Below the pieces are notes generated by a model. That model was given only the letters and a program-made list of their open reading frames with translations, did no database searches and had not been told where the DNA came from. 64,000 bases of DNA from Podospora comata (taxonomy: Eukaryota; Ascomycota; Sordariomycetes; Sordariales; Podosporaceae): NCBI GenBank assembly GCA_017354895.1, contig CP071493.1, forward strand, positions 3,038,001-3,102,000, given 5' to 3'. Shown in pieces: positions 23,734-36,215 of this stretch; position 1 is the first letter of the stretch; every line of letters starts with the position of its first letter. A program made the translations under genes and the position numbers.

Positions 23734-24852
23734 TTAAGCCCTCTTCTGGGCACCCCCCTTTCCCTTAGCCGCCTCAGCAGGCAACAAACTCATCACCTTG
23801 TCCAAAAACCTCCTCTGGTCCTCCCCCCTATAACTCCACGTCCTCGCCGTGTAGTTCTCAATCAACCCTTTCACATCCCCCAACTCCTTATACCCCACCT
23901 CCTTGTACTTGCCCAACACAGCCAAATCCAACACCGCCTCCCTCGCCTTCAGGGGGGCCCGTCTAGGAAAAAACCTCTCCCCATTTTCCAACCAATCCCT
24001 CTCCCCCTGACTGTTGAAAAAAATCGGCTTCCCCTCCTTGAACGCCCTCTTCCTAACCGCAGTGATATCCATCGTAACCCCACTATCCCTGTTGAACGCC
24101 TGGCCCCCGCCCATAAGCCTCATAGTCTGAATCACACTCTGCACCTTCCCCCACAGCGCAGAGGTAGCAAGCCCACCCCCGTAACCACTCAGATCCTTCC
24201 TCCTCAGCTTAGGAACAAACGGCACGACTTCTCCTTTTTCGTACCGATCCACAACCGCCTTTTCCGCCTCGGAAAGAACCATCTTTCCTTCGTTGGCCTC
24301 CTTGGGCTTTTCTTTCTTGGCTTGCTTGTTTCCCCCCTTACCACCAGCACCACGGATAAACTTCCCGCCTAGACGGGCAGGTCGAATGCCTGACTGTCTC
24401 CCCCCCGCACCGGGACTAGCACGACGGAATCCAGTTTGTTGTTGTTGTTGTTGTTTGGAGCGAAACCCAGTGCTTGGTCTCGGTCCTACAGTCCCGGCTC
24501 CACCACCGGGAGTATACCGGGCAGCTAGACGAAGGGATTTGATACTGAGAATTTTTGCCCCGGTTGGAGCACCACTAGCAGAGGGGGCTTTCCCAAAAGG
24601 GCTGGCGCTGGGGCCGGTGTTGTTGGCGCGGAGGGTGCGGATGTCGAGGGGGCGTTTGACGGCGGCGCCGGTCGAGATCTTGGTTAGTCTTGTTGCGGCG
24701 GAGATTGAACGGGTGGGCTTGTTGTTGTTGTCTTCTTCGGCGAGTTGGGGGCCCGAGGTGGTGAAGTTGCGGGTAGCGGCGGAGGTTGTTGTCGTCGACG
24801 GCGGGGCACGACGCCCGAGGACGCCGGCCCGGAGGATTTGCTGCCTGGGCAT
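23734..24852 (-). CDS. Hypothetical mitochondrial protein, possibly mitoribosomal
   Basis: This is an uninterrupted frame of 372 codons. The first 40 residues form a convincing matrix-targeting presequence (Arg/Ala/Thr-rich, no acids, then RNFTTSG). Residues about 45-180 are low-complexity and strongly basic, with a Q run and Gly/Arg patches. The ordered C-terminal half includes KAVVDRYEKGEVVPFVPKLR, GGGQAFNRDSG, and a lysine-rich end after WSYRGEDQRRFLDKVMSLLP. I do not recognise the family. The basic charge, targeting signal and convergent placement next to the mitochondrial recycling factor would fit a fungus-specific mitoribosomal or RNA-associated protein, but that is inference. No intron is evident. 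Confidence 0.75.
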   Translation of the reverse strand: MPRQQILRAGVLGRRAPPSTTTTSAATRNFTTSGPQLAEEDNNNKPTRSISAATRLTKISTGAAVKRPLDIRTLRANNTGPSASPFGKAPSASGAPTGAKILSIKSLRLAARYTPGGGAGTVGPRPSTGFRSKQQQQQQTGFRRASPGAGGRQSGIRPARLGGKFIRGAGGKGGNKQAKKEKPKEANEGKMVLSEAEKAVVDRYEKGEVVPFVPKLRRKDLSGYGGGLATSALWGKVQSVIQTMRLMGGGQAFNRDSGVTMDITAVRKRAFKEGKPIFFNSQGERDWLENGERFFPRRAPLKAREAVLDLAVLGKYKEVGYKELGDVKGLIENYTARTWSYRGEDQRRFLDKVMSLLPAEAAKGKGGAQKRA

Positions 24853-27800
24853 GTTGAGAGAAAAAATTGTCGCCTTGAGGAATGGGTTGAAAACCCCTCG
24901 ATAGGCGACGTTTGAGGGTGAGAAAGGTTGGGTGAGCGGAAAAAAGTCGGCGACAACACCGGCGAGGTTTCGAGCTCACGAGCAGTGAGGTTCGTTTGAA
25001 GATGGGGTTGAGCAGGCAAGGAAAATGTTTGGTGGGGTGTGATTGGTCAATTCTGGGGACAGGTGGGTCTGGGGTTTGGGAGCTTGGTCCATGCTTGGCC
25101 TGTGCTGACTTGCAACGATGTTTTGGATTTCCGCACTGGGTTGGTGGTGAGGGTTAGGAGTGGTGAAGATATTTTGCTTTTGATCGAATAGAATAATAGC
25201 TAATACTGTCTGACCATGAAGAGATATTTTACTAGATCAGCAGTGTCGTTCCTTCCCAGCTCAAAACATCATTCTCTATGCTTGTGCACTTAGTTGAACA
25301 ATTCTGATGGTGTTATATGCATGTGCTGAACGTCAAGCGAGCAGCTCATGTGCTAAAATCATGATGATTTCTCCCGGACTGACACAGGAGTGCCAATACA
25401 TATCATCACTCAAGCTCCCAAGACATACCTGCCCGAGATGTCAGATTCTGCAGATAAAATCCGATTGAATGGTCCACAGAAAGAGCCGAGCTCTTCATGT
25501 CGGGGAAGACAAGCATTCCAAGAGGGCAGGCAGGATCAATGCAGGTACCACCAAAAGGCTTCCGTGTCCCCTTGTATTGGTCTGAGCGAGCAGTTGGAAC
25601 GATCTTGTGACATCGTTTAAAGTGTGCAAAGTGGTGAGCGTCAGACCCGATCATGGTGAGAGCGACCGGTCCCCGCCAGGAGCCGATAACACCTTTGCGT
25701 GGCTAACCGAACTGTCGTCCTCTCAGCTTGCTCAACGCCACAACTGAGAGCGAAAAGATCAGATGTGACGTTTCACCGAGAAACCCAGTCAAACGCTTGA
25801 GCAGATCGCGTTGCTCCCCAGGTCGTCTTGCAATTTGGGTATTTGCCTGTTCTCAGGACACCAGGGTTCAGTCTGAACACAGACCAAAACAGCACCCTGC
25901 TAGCCCTTGTGGTTCCAAGATTTGTGACAGCTACAACTGCCGCGCTATAGACTCAAGGCTCGGAGCACCCGGTGATGTGATAAGAGGTAGCGGCACCATT
26001 CCCACGCGTCAGACCACGCAAATAGAGTGCCTGCAGCTGATATATGAGATTCAAGGCGTCAAATCGACCGTGGTGCCGGTTCGGCGGCGCATGGTGCCAT
26101 TGCCCACTTTCCTCAAGTTGTCCCGTACATCGGGCGGTTAAGATGGAGCGGCCTCCACAGTTGGCCGTCGCCCTCGCTTGCTGGCGAGTCTCGTGTTGAC
26201 AGGAGTCGTCGAGGGGTCAACGACGAGGTTTGGAGGTAGTCGACGCTATGTTCCAGTAGATCGTTCATTTCCGTTGCTGCAACCTATGAACAATGAACTC
26301 GAGCTTTCGTCCGAGATCTGTCAAGGTTTGTTGTGAAGCCGTTGGCGAGTTGTCCAGTTGGCAATACGTTCGTTGGTGGCGTATCGTACAGCAACAACCA
26401 CTCATGCGTGCTGGCTAGATCTCCTCATCTGAGAGGATTGTCGCTTCGAGGTCGGCCCACCGGCATGCTTCGACAGCATAGATTGTATAGTAGTCGACAG
26501 TGGATCTCGCTTCCGATCAGACCCCTACCCGGGCTTGAGAAACGGCACTTCCAAGTACTATAGACGAGAAGTGGGTATTGCTGCGGTATGGTGGTGGCGA
26601 TTGTAAAGAGCCTAAATGGCGTAGATCTTATCAGAATGTCAACATCATGACTGGAGCAGACGACCAGCTTTGAAGGATGAATCCATTGAGTTTTGTGGGA
26701 TAGAGATTCTTCGGCCCAGCTCTCCGAGCCATCTTTGGATTTGATTTGAGCCTGAAGAAGGACATATTAGGGAGGTCTGAGAAGATCGACTAGACCATCT
26801 CGTTAGTTGTCAGTTTCAATAAACCATAGCAGTTCACTTGCCTCTCTTACCGAGCTCCCTAAAAGTGCACACAACCGCCGGTCAAACATGCTGTGACTAG
26901 CTTCAATGACAGGATAACTCCTAGTCGTAGCGACTTGGAACTAAGGTATGCACGAGGTAGCACTGCAGCTATCTGCATAGGGCTCAGTTAGTAGATGCTG
27001 CCATCGTGGACAAACAAGCTAGAAGCCCTAATTCTTACGGATAAACATTCCGAGAAGCCCCCTGGCATAAACAGGGTCGACTGCTGTTCGAAGGATCACC
27101 TCGCTACCGAACGGGACACTTCAGCCTCGAGGTTACTCGAAGTGAAGGGCGGTTAGCATGAAACTGTCGACGGCCAGGGGCTCAGTCAACACGAAGCCAA
27201 GTCAACTTGAACGCGAAGTCAAGATAGGAAGCTCGAGCTCTCGAGGCTCCCCACTTCCCGGTTGTGACGGGAGATGGGGCCGCAAAACTGTGTGACAGGT
27301 AGTCTGGGGCGTAACACCAAACGGAGAAGATCACCAGTTGATCAATCGGCGATGGTGGAAGGTTATATTCCGCCGTCCATATGCGCCAGCCTCGCCTGTG
27401 GTGTTTCCTATGCCTCTGGACGGGGGTCCTCCCTCCATTTGGTAGATATCCAAGTCCATGTGACCCAGTAATATTGGCCTTTACCAAATGAGGCTCTCCT
27501 GGGGGGTAGTAATATCCAGACAGTGCGCCAGGAGCACCCGTCAAGCTGGGGGAGGGCACCATTCGGAACAATCGCATGCAGAGACAGGCCGGAATGCAAC
27601 GGGACCGATTGTCGACAAGGTAGCAAGCAGGTAAAACATGCAGATGGGAGCCACCAGTCCAAAAGCCGCCCAACGGTATCGCAGCGTAGGCGAAGGGGGG
27701 TGGCGAGCCAATGGACAAGACTTGTTTGAGACGACGAGGACATAGCACGGCTGCTATTGCATGAATGTGTCCTAAGATTTCAGATGGGATTGGCATTTCA

Positions 27801-30800
27801 TTGCCAGAAAGAATCAGAAGAACAGGACTATCCGTATCGGAAACCAGCAGTTAGCCATTGTTGGATGGTTGAAAAATGCAACGGTCTCTGTAAAGCTGGA
27901 CGGAGAGCCGGGAACCCCAAACCGGGCCGATCGGGAAGACAGGAAGGCTTCAGGATTGATGATCTGAGGCTTGGGAACTCGGCATGCTGGAGAATAATAA
28001 TTGGAAATTGGCGCAGACATGTCCACACTCCACACTTCGACGTCGTTGATGGTAGTCTCGAAACACGTGAGTGAGATATAATCGGGAACGAAGCAGCCAC
28101 ATCCGGAACAGCGGGACTAGGCAGCGGCCCCTGCTTCGAGATCTTATCGTGGTCTGTGCTTCCCCCAGAGGAGTTTTAGTAGTGATCAAAGCTTTTACTA
28201 GGGACCTGGATTCCACTGTTTCTCGAAGGCTTCACGATGTTCTACTGTACATACCTGAGCAGCAATTTTCTCCGATTTGTTGTTCAGCTTTGACTGACGT
28301 GCTTGAAACTGCGTCTGTGGTCTGCGCTTATGGTTCGCAGCGTGTCGTCACCTCTCGGAGAAAACAAACAGCCTCCACACCAGGAACACCAAACCACCAA
28401 CAACTGCGCGCCTTGCCAAGGATCACACCTTGAATCTCCGACCACCGGGTTTGATGCCGTTAGCTCCTGCAACAGACCCAGCAGGTGGTTGTATTTCGCC
28501 GACCAAGACCGGCACTGGTTCCCCATCTTGAACCTCGCCATTGGAATATTCACAGCTTTGGATGCGTTTATGCGGGTGGCTGGCACCGTCTGAGAAGAAG
28601 AGAAAGCTAACAGATTTGAAATGAAGCCCGAAATCCTCCTACCTTAGCACCGAGCAGCTGTTGTTCGTAAAGTATCAATCTCTGGTTCATGGAAACCAGA
28701 TTCGCCGTTCCGATGGGCAGGCAGAGACATCTGACCATGCAATTGATGAGATTCCCGGATTCGCAACATCCTGGAAGATTAGATACACATACATCCCTCT
28801 TCAGACGGCATCTGCACTTCAACCCGCCAACCGCCACCGCTTGGTCGGCCATCGAGATCAGACGGTACCTTCATTAACAAGCATGCATGCCGCTAAGGTA
28901 CGGGCATCAGGTGCAAATTGCCATTTTGTCCCTTTATACTGGATTCTGTCGATGGCCTTCATATTCGATATCACCACCATTTATATAAAAATGGGCGGCA
29001 GTGACCTGCTGCCGCGGACCACACGCACATCCTACTCAAGAGGAGCCATGCCCTCCGCAAGCAACCAATCCGCCGCCTTGCAGCCCGCCTTTCTGCGAGG
29101 ATACCGGCCCGGAGTCCCGTTCCAAGCGAAATCCTCACCGCATCCGCACCGGGCCACCCAGGACCTCAACCAGCAGGAATTGCCTTCCCCGCAAAACGCC
29201 CAGTTTCCGCAAAACCGCCGTTGATGGTTTCCGATTGCATGCTCCGTCCCGTTACCCTGTTTCGTCGTATTCTGTCTCACTAACGAGTCTCAAACCCACA
29301 GCCGGTAAGTGGCTCGTTGTTGCCGGCTTCACCATCATAATGCCCCATTGATCAGCACTCGATTGTGGATGCCAGCATACCAGTCTGAAAAAGATACGAG
29401 AGGCCATAGATTAGAGGAGGAGAGCTCGTGGGGTTGGTGGCCGGCAACCATCATCGTCAAAACTGGACCTCTGTGTTTGTTGTTTCAACACTATTTTCAA
29501 AGTTTTGACTGATGGGGAAGCCAAGACTCCCCACTTCTTTCGGCCAGGGGCTTGTTATTATCGGCTTGTCATCGTTGGGCTTTCATCATATTTGCGTTGG
29601 CTGGCTCTTCACCGACACCATATTTGTTTCTTCATGATCCAGTTGTAAGAATGCGGCATTCGCTATTGATTCAACAACCGATTTTTTTTTTTGGAGTACC
29701 ACAACACCAAGACGGACCTACCGCCGCATGGACAGGGATCAAGCAATTAAGTCTGGAGACGCCGTTGCAAAGCCGTCATGGTCGCCACGTTACCTGCCTC
29801 CCGCCTGGCTGATCTGCGGAGCCTAGAAACCCATCGCCCGGCGGCATGGGTGTGGTTGGTGAGCTCGAGGTTGCACGGAATTCCATCCTTGCCTCAAAAT
29901 CTTGACTATCTCTATCACAATTTTCATATGACACGGGCTGGCCACGTGCTGACCACGATGAAAACAGGAGGGTGTGGCAGAACAGCTGTGTCTAGACCTC
30001 AAAACGGCGTCTTCTGAGGAATTAACTGCGGTGTATCGCGGCAATATCAACAAAAGTCGTCAACTCGATCCCAGGGACAGTCACGCAGTTTCCTGCTGCT
30101 TGGCATCGTTCAGGGATTCAAGATGCCCCAGGCTTGGCCTTGCCAGGGAGCCCACAGTTGTTTACACCCCCCACTCGGCCAAATCCCCCCTGCCTGCCTG
30201 CCTGTCTGTCAGAACAAGCGTCTTATGCAATAATCGTTGCGGGTCGTCCTGTCCTTTAAGCTGGATAGCAAACAATGCTACCGCTCATACGGTCCGTTCC
30301 TACCGACATGGCTATTCTCACCCGAGGGCAACAATCAAAAAGATCACGGACAGGTCCCATTAAGTGACGCGACCGCCCTGATCTCTCACTCCCGTTTCCA
30401 CTCACACTCCCCACGCTGCGGCGCCGTTCGGACATCCCTGGTTGAACCTGGGTGCCTTGCTCTCACACGCCCGCCATTGCTCGAGGACGTGACATATACA
30501 AGCGGTATCTTTTGGCTGTGATGTCTCCTCAAAGGTTCATCAACCGAGTGTCCCCCCCTCCCACAGGGATACCATCCCCCCAAGTCTGGTCCCTACTCCG
30601 TTTGTGCTCCACGGACCTAACCTCTTCCTTGTAATAACGCCCCATGAGGTCCCCCATTGAGCCGTTTTCGATATCTCACGGGTAATGTTCGGGAAAGAGA
30701 CTCGGCCATCTTGATCCCCTTGAGGGTGTTGCCCGACTTATATACGATTCGGTGCTCCCTCTTTTGCAGTTTGTCCCAAGTGGGAATAATCGAGATAGAC

Positions 30801-30982
30801 AGCCGTGCTGTGACTCTACTTTCTTCGACGCATGATACGAGCTTGATCTTTGATAAGTTCAAGCCTCGATCTCCAATCTCGAACCTCTCTCTCATCTTTG
30901 TTCCACCCCCTTTCCCAGGCTGGCGTGGCTTCCGTCCCTTTCCCCATTTGGTTCCAGAAGAGTGAAGAAGAAGAGAGCCAAG
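24853..30982. other. Gene-sparse 6.1-kb region
   Basis: No frame has a recognisable domain, consistent codon bias or a believable splice-joined model. The longest (minus strand, 27182-27796, about 200 codons) lacks coding character. Base composition is ordinary rather than AT-rich, so this is not visibly RIP-degraded transposon. The last 250 bases hold the GH3 gene's putative TATA box and 5' UTR. Confidence 0.5.
30738..30745 (+). promoter_or_regulatory. TATA-like element upstream of GH3 beta-glucosidase
   Basis: TTATATAC lies about 240 bases before the start codon, a plausible core promoter position if the 5' UTR is around 200 bases. Confidence 0.35.
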
Positions 30983-33900
30983 ATGACGACCATCACGCCC
31001 GTGGGGAGCCTTGAAATCAGCCCGGCCACCAGCCCAGGCATTGAAGACCCCAATGCCTCTCCCATCGGCAGTGTCGATAGCAATGTGACCCCGGACACTG
31101 AGTTCTCACCGCCTGACAGCCCGTTTCGGCACCACGCTACCTTAGCTCCCGTCAAGGAGAAACGGGAGCTGGCGAGGAAGAAACTTTCGACCTTGACCCT
31201 TGAGGAGAAGGTGGGGTCTACCAGGTTTCCAGCGAGAGGACTTTATGCTGACGTCGAACAGGTCTCCTTGCTAACCGCCGCAGACTTTTGGAGAACCAAG
31301 TCGATTCCGGAGAAGAACATTCCTGCAGTGAAGACCAGTGACGGGCCCAATGGTGCTCGTGGTGGCATTTTCGTGGGTGGAACAAAGGTAGGCTAACGCC
31401 CCTGGGGTTGGTTGTCTCCCTCGCTGTTGCGCTAACACTGTTGGCAGGCAGCCCTCTTCCCTTGCGGCATCTCGCTGGCAGCAACGTGGAACAAGGACAT
31501 CCTCCGTCAGGTCGGTCAGCACCTTGCTGTGGAGGCGAAGGCTCGTCAGGCCAACATACTGCTTGCACCTACTGTGTGCATGCACAGACACCCACTTGGT
31601 GGAAGGAACTTTGAATCTTTCTCTGAAGACCCCCTTTTGACTGGCAAGCTTGCTGCTCAGTACATTCAAGGTCTTCAGGAGAATGGAGTGGCTGCTACCA
31701 TCAAGCGTCAGTACCTACATATTCAGCAATCTTGGAGATTGAAACTGACCAGATCTAGACTTTGTTGGCAACGAGCAGGAAACCCACCGGTTGACAATCG
31801 ACTCCAAGATTGCCGAGAGGCCTCTTCGCGAGATCTACCTCCGTCCCTTCGAGATCGCGGTCCGCGAGGCCAAGCCATGGGCTGTCATGTCCTCATACAA
31901 TCTGGTGAACGGTGTTCATGCCGATATGAACGAGCATCTCCTCAAAGATATTCTCCGTGGAGAATGGCAATTTGACGGGTGAGTGGCAACTTTGATTATC
32001 GGAGCCAAGCGATAAGCGAGCACTATCAACTGACCGACCCCTCCTGCAGAGCCGTCATCTCGGACTGGGGCGGCACCAACTCTACGGCGGAATCTGTCAA
32101 GCATGGGTGTGACATCGAGTTCCCCTACTCGACCAAATGGCGCTTTGAAAAGGTGCTCGAGGCTATCAAGGATGGCAAGCTCACCGAGGCTGATGTTGAC
32201 CAAGCAGCCGAGAATGTGCTTACCCTTGTCGAGCGCGTCAAGGGCAGCGATATGACTGCTGAAGCAGAGGAACGCGAGGATGATCGGCACGAGACAAGAG
32301 AGCTTATCCGCGAGGCGGGCGTTCAGGGTCTTGCACTTCTCAAGAACGAGAGGTCTATTCTGCCTATCAACCCCAAGACGGCGAAGGTTGCTGTCATTGG
32401 TCCTAACGCCAACAGGGCCATCGCTGGCGGTGGTGGAAGCGCCAGTCTTAACCCTTACTACAACACCCTTCCCCTTGATAGCATCCGAAAGGTTGCTCAA
32501 CAGCCTGTCACTTATGCTCAGGGATGTCACATTCACAAGTGGCTCCCTGTGGCATCTCCTTACTGCAGCGATAGGACTGGGAAGCAGGGTGTGACAATCG
32601 AGTGGTACAAGGGAGATCAGTTTCAAGGCCAGCCTGTTGTCACCCAGAGGCGGAGCAACACTGACTTGTTCCTTTGGGATTCGGCGCCTCTGGCTCAGGT
32701 TGGCCCGGAATGGTCGGCTATCGCCACGACCCATCTCACGCCGACTACTACTGGCAAGCATACCATCTCGTTCATGTCTGTCGGCCCAGGCAAGCTCTTT
32801 GTCAATGGTCGACTTGCGCTTGATCTTTGGGACTGGACAGAGGAAGGGGAGGCCATGTTTGATGGGTCTGTCGACTATCTCGTCGAGGTTCAGATGGAGG
32901 CCGGCAGACCGGTGGAGCTTCGCGTCGAGATGACCAACGAGCTCCGGCCTATTGCCAAGCAGAAGCAGTTCAACATGACGCACAAGTACGGTGGTTGCCG
33001 TATCGGCTTCAAGGAGGAAGACCAGGTTGACTACCTCCAGGAAGCAGTCGATGCTGCCAAGGCTGCCGATGTCGCTGTTGTTATCGTTGGTCTGGATGCC
33101 GAGTGGGAGTCTGAGGGGTATGATCGTCAGACTATGGACCTGCCTTCTGATGGGAGCCAGGATCGTCTTGTGGAGGCTATTGTCAAGGCGAACCCGAACA
33201 CGGTTGTGGTGAACCAGTCCGGGTCACCGGTGACGATGCCTTGGGCTGATAGGGTGCCTGCCATTATCCAGGCTTGGTATCAGGGGCAGGAGGCGGGGAA
33301 TGCGCTGGCTGATGCGCTGTTTGGGCTGAAGAATCCTAGTGGGAAGTTGCCTGTAGGTTTCTACCCCCTATTCATCACCACATATATGCGAGCGAGTATG
33401 TTGCTAACAAAATCATCAGTGCACCTTTCCCAAACGCCTCCAAGACACGCCCGCCTACCACAACTGGCCGGGCGAGAACCTCGAGGTCGTTTACGGCGAG
33501 GGTCTCTACATTGGCTACCGGCACTACGACCGGACAAAGATTGCTCCTTTGTTCCCCTTTGGTCACGGGTTGTCTTACACCACCTTTGAATACGGGCGTC
33601 CCTCCCTCAGCTCCAAGGTCCTCACCCCCGACAACACCATCGAGCTTACTGTCGCGGTTAGCAACATCGGTGACGTTGCCGGGTTGGAGACGGTGCAGAT
33701 CTATGTGAGGGATGAGAAGAGCAGGTTGCCAAGGCCGGAGAAGGAGCTGGCGGCGTTTGAAAAGGTGGAGTTGGAGGCTGGGGAGACGAAGCATTTGAGG
33801 ATAGGGCTGGATAAGTATGCGGTTGGGTATTTCGACACGAGTTTGGGGAGGTGGATTGCTGAGGAGGGGAGGTTTGAGGTGCTTGTGGCGGCGAGCGCGG

Positions 33901-34036
33901 AGGATGTCAAGTATGTTTTGATCTCTCCCCCCCCCCCCTTTCATTTTTACTGTTTTGTGTTTGACATGGAGCTGACATGGTGATTAGGTACTCTGTTGGG
34001 TTTGAGGTCAAGGAGTCGTTTACTTGGGTGTTTTAG
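30983..34036 (+). CDS. GH3 beta-glucosidase with PA14 domain, no signal peptide
   Basis: GH3 beta-glucosidases release terminal glucose from cellobiose and other beta-glucosides. Six exons (30983-31387, 31448-31706, 31759-31978, 32050-33352, 33420-33910, 33988-34036) encode 908 residues. The first about 70 residues are a Ser/Pro/Thr-rich extension without a secretion signal. The N-terminal barrel shows KTSDGPNGARG, MHRHPLGGRNFESFSEDP, KHFVGNEQE and SSYNLVNG. The nucleophile is Asp300 in AVISDWGGTNS. The C-terminal GH3 sandwich carries a PA14 insert at roughly residues 440-590 (GKHTISFMSVGPGKLFVNG). The end has PLFPFGHGLSYTTFEYG and a fibronectin-III-like domain. An ATG was preferred over an upstream in-frame GTG. 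Lack of a signal peptide suggests an intracellular enzyme acting on imported oligosaccharides. The one weak splice site is the GTCAGT donor of intron 2, but the join restores the family's KHFVGNEQE. Confidence 0.95.
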
Positions 34037-36215
34037 ACGTCCTCCTCGAGAAGTGGACTCTTTTCTTTTCTCGGTTTCTTCTCTTTCGATACCTTCTTTT
34101 CGGCATTGCATTATTTCGGGACATTTTGTTTTTTTACTTTCTTTTTCTTCACTTTTTCAAAGGGCATGGCACCGACAACCCCTGGGAAGACAACCTACTA
34201 GGGGTCTCTGTTTGGTTTTTGCCATGTAATGGGAACAGGGATGGATGGATATGGGTCACATCACTGGATAGGTAGTTATCGCTGCAGGACCTCCCTCCCC
34301 GACTGATGAGGGTTTTTTTTTTTTTTTTTTTTTGGGTTGGGGGAACGGAGGGTGGGGAAATTCGGGAACGCAGGTAACGATGGGGGTCCCTTTTTCGCTA
34401 TTCTGGTTGTTCGACTAAGTAGGCTTCGTCATTGTATATGGCACCGCCCGCCCTCTTGTAGCAGGGGGGGAGGGGCGTGGGGAGGGTTGTCTGCAGCGAG
34501 GAAGAAAAAGACGGAAGGAAGATGCCTAAGGGCTGGTCTGGGTTGGATAGTATCCTGAAGCTTACCCACCAACGTTGTTGTGTTACATTCACTACATTTG
34601 CTCCCACCCACACATGACATGTGCTTTGTCTCGATGCTCCGTGTAGTGAGGAGCATATCATGATAAGTAACCCGGAGGACGGTAGCGAAGGTGGTGATGG
34701 TGTGCTTGTATACTGGTCTTTGGCTTGCTTGTAGTGTGTTGTGTAGCAGTAACTCTTCGAGGAGTTTCTTGACTGGAAGTGTTTCCAATGACAACGGGTT
34801 ATATCATGGCCAAGATCCGGAATGGCACCGGATAGGTTGTGTGGCGCTGGTCACGATGTCGTAGTGAGTAGAGAGGCTATATAGGCTTACCAGACTTCTG
34901 GAGAGGACCAGGTGTGCTATTTAGGGTGTGGGGCTATCTGTGATCATGAAGTACAATATTACCCCACGGATAGTCTCCGAGGAGGACGTCTGCTTGTTGA
35001 ATTGGAGTTGAAGAGGATGTGAGGCAAGGTGTGATGGGTAATATATTTCGGGACTGTCATGTGTGAGCTCCGTTCATCTCGTGTCCATCTGAATAGGCTT
35101 GTGGGGTCGTAGCTAGTTGGTGATGGATATGCTTTAACTAGAGTGCTGCCTAGACCTCGACTTTAAGCATACCCTTATGTTTTGTTACTACCTGTGTTTG
35201 ATATAGCAATTTTTGCGATCATTGAGATGATGAGCCAGTAGGTCTGTTGGATAATCAAAGGACCGCAAAGTGCTCCGTAGACCTGAGAAGTTCGTGTCGT
35301 TTATTTACCACGGCAGTGGGATTCTTGTTTCAGAGTGACGTTTCTGTTTTGTGACTCCGCCTCTCTGCTCAATCAACGAACCCCTGGGCTCCATTTCAAC
35401 GACGCTCATGATGATGATGGGCGGATGTGCACCTATCATTGCGCACTCGGAAAGATTGGTGAGTTACCTCCGGAAAACGGAGACGAAAATCCATGTTGGC
35501 TGTCACACTGCAAAAACAAAACGCTGCTGTGTGACGCTGTTGAGAGTTTATACACTTTGCAGACCAGCATAATGCAATGGCGGTGGTGGTTGGTGGAGAA
35601 AAAGGGGGTCAACCGAGAAGCCCAAGATGCTGGGTCTGGCCACGCTTCAGCTGAGGCTAACATCGGGGACAGGGGGGCCTTTTGTTCCGATCCACTAATC
35701 TTCCATCTCCCACGTCTCCGCAACTGGAGCCGTTCCGTCGACAGGGGGTTAAACGAACGTCTGCCGTCGTCAGCAGCTTTGAGTTTGCCTTTTCTCTCCT
35801 GCCATTTCTTTCTTTGTTTTTTTCCTATTATTTTTTCTTTTTGCTGAAAAGGAGAAGAGAAACGGGCGGTTGTACTAAACGGAGCTATTTTCGATTGATT
35901 TTGGGAATTGAGTTCATCCCGTTTCCAGAATACACACACACTCGACTGAAGACACGGATAAAACGGCCCTGCACTTGTCTAATTTACGGATACCCTTTCC
36001 CCGCGTTAACGCACCCGACCTGAACCTTACCTTGGGGAGCCCGGCAGAAACCACCGTTTCCCATCTTCCGGATCGACGAACCTTTCCCACGCAACCCTAG
36101 ATCCTAGATCCCGAGCGTCACCGGACCGAGAATCACCTCTATCCCCTGCCGAACGAAAGAACACTTAACGGTTGCAGCAGCAGGGGCATGGCTGCTACCA
36201 CCTCGCATCATCGTC
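34037..36215. other. Intergenic, 2.2 kb
   Basis: No gene is supported. A 21-base T run lies at 34313-34333, in the likely 3' flank of the GH3 gene. The right part is pyrimidine-rich and probably the promoter and 5' UTR of the phosphoesterase gene. Confidence 0.5.

Noticed and set aside
27182-27796. A 204-codon minus-strand frame in the gene-sparse region
   Set aside because: No domain, signal or codon bias, and rival frames of similar quality overlap it; length alone is not enough.
28430-28650. A stop-to-stop minus-strand segment ending VAGANGIKPGGRRFKV that reads like protein
   Set aside because: It has no ATG, and the neighbouring splice-like sites do not join it in frame to other open segments.
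31916-32983. A 355-codon minus-strand frame within the GH3 gene
   Set aside because: Antisense to confirmed GH3 exons and without recognisable motifs.
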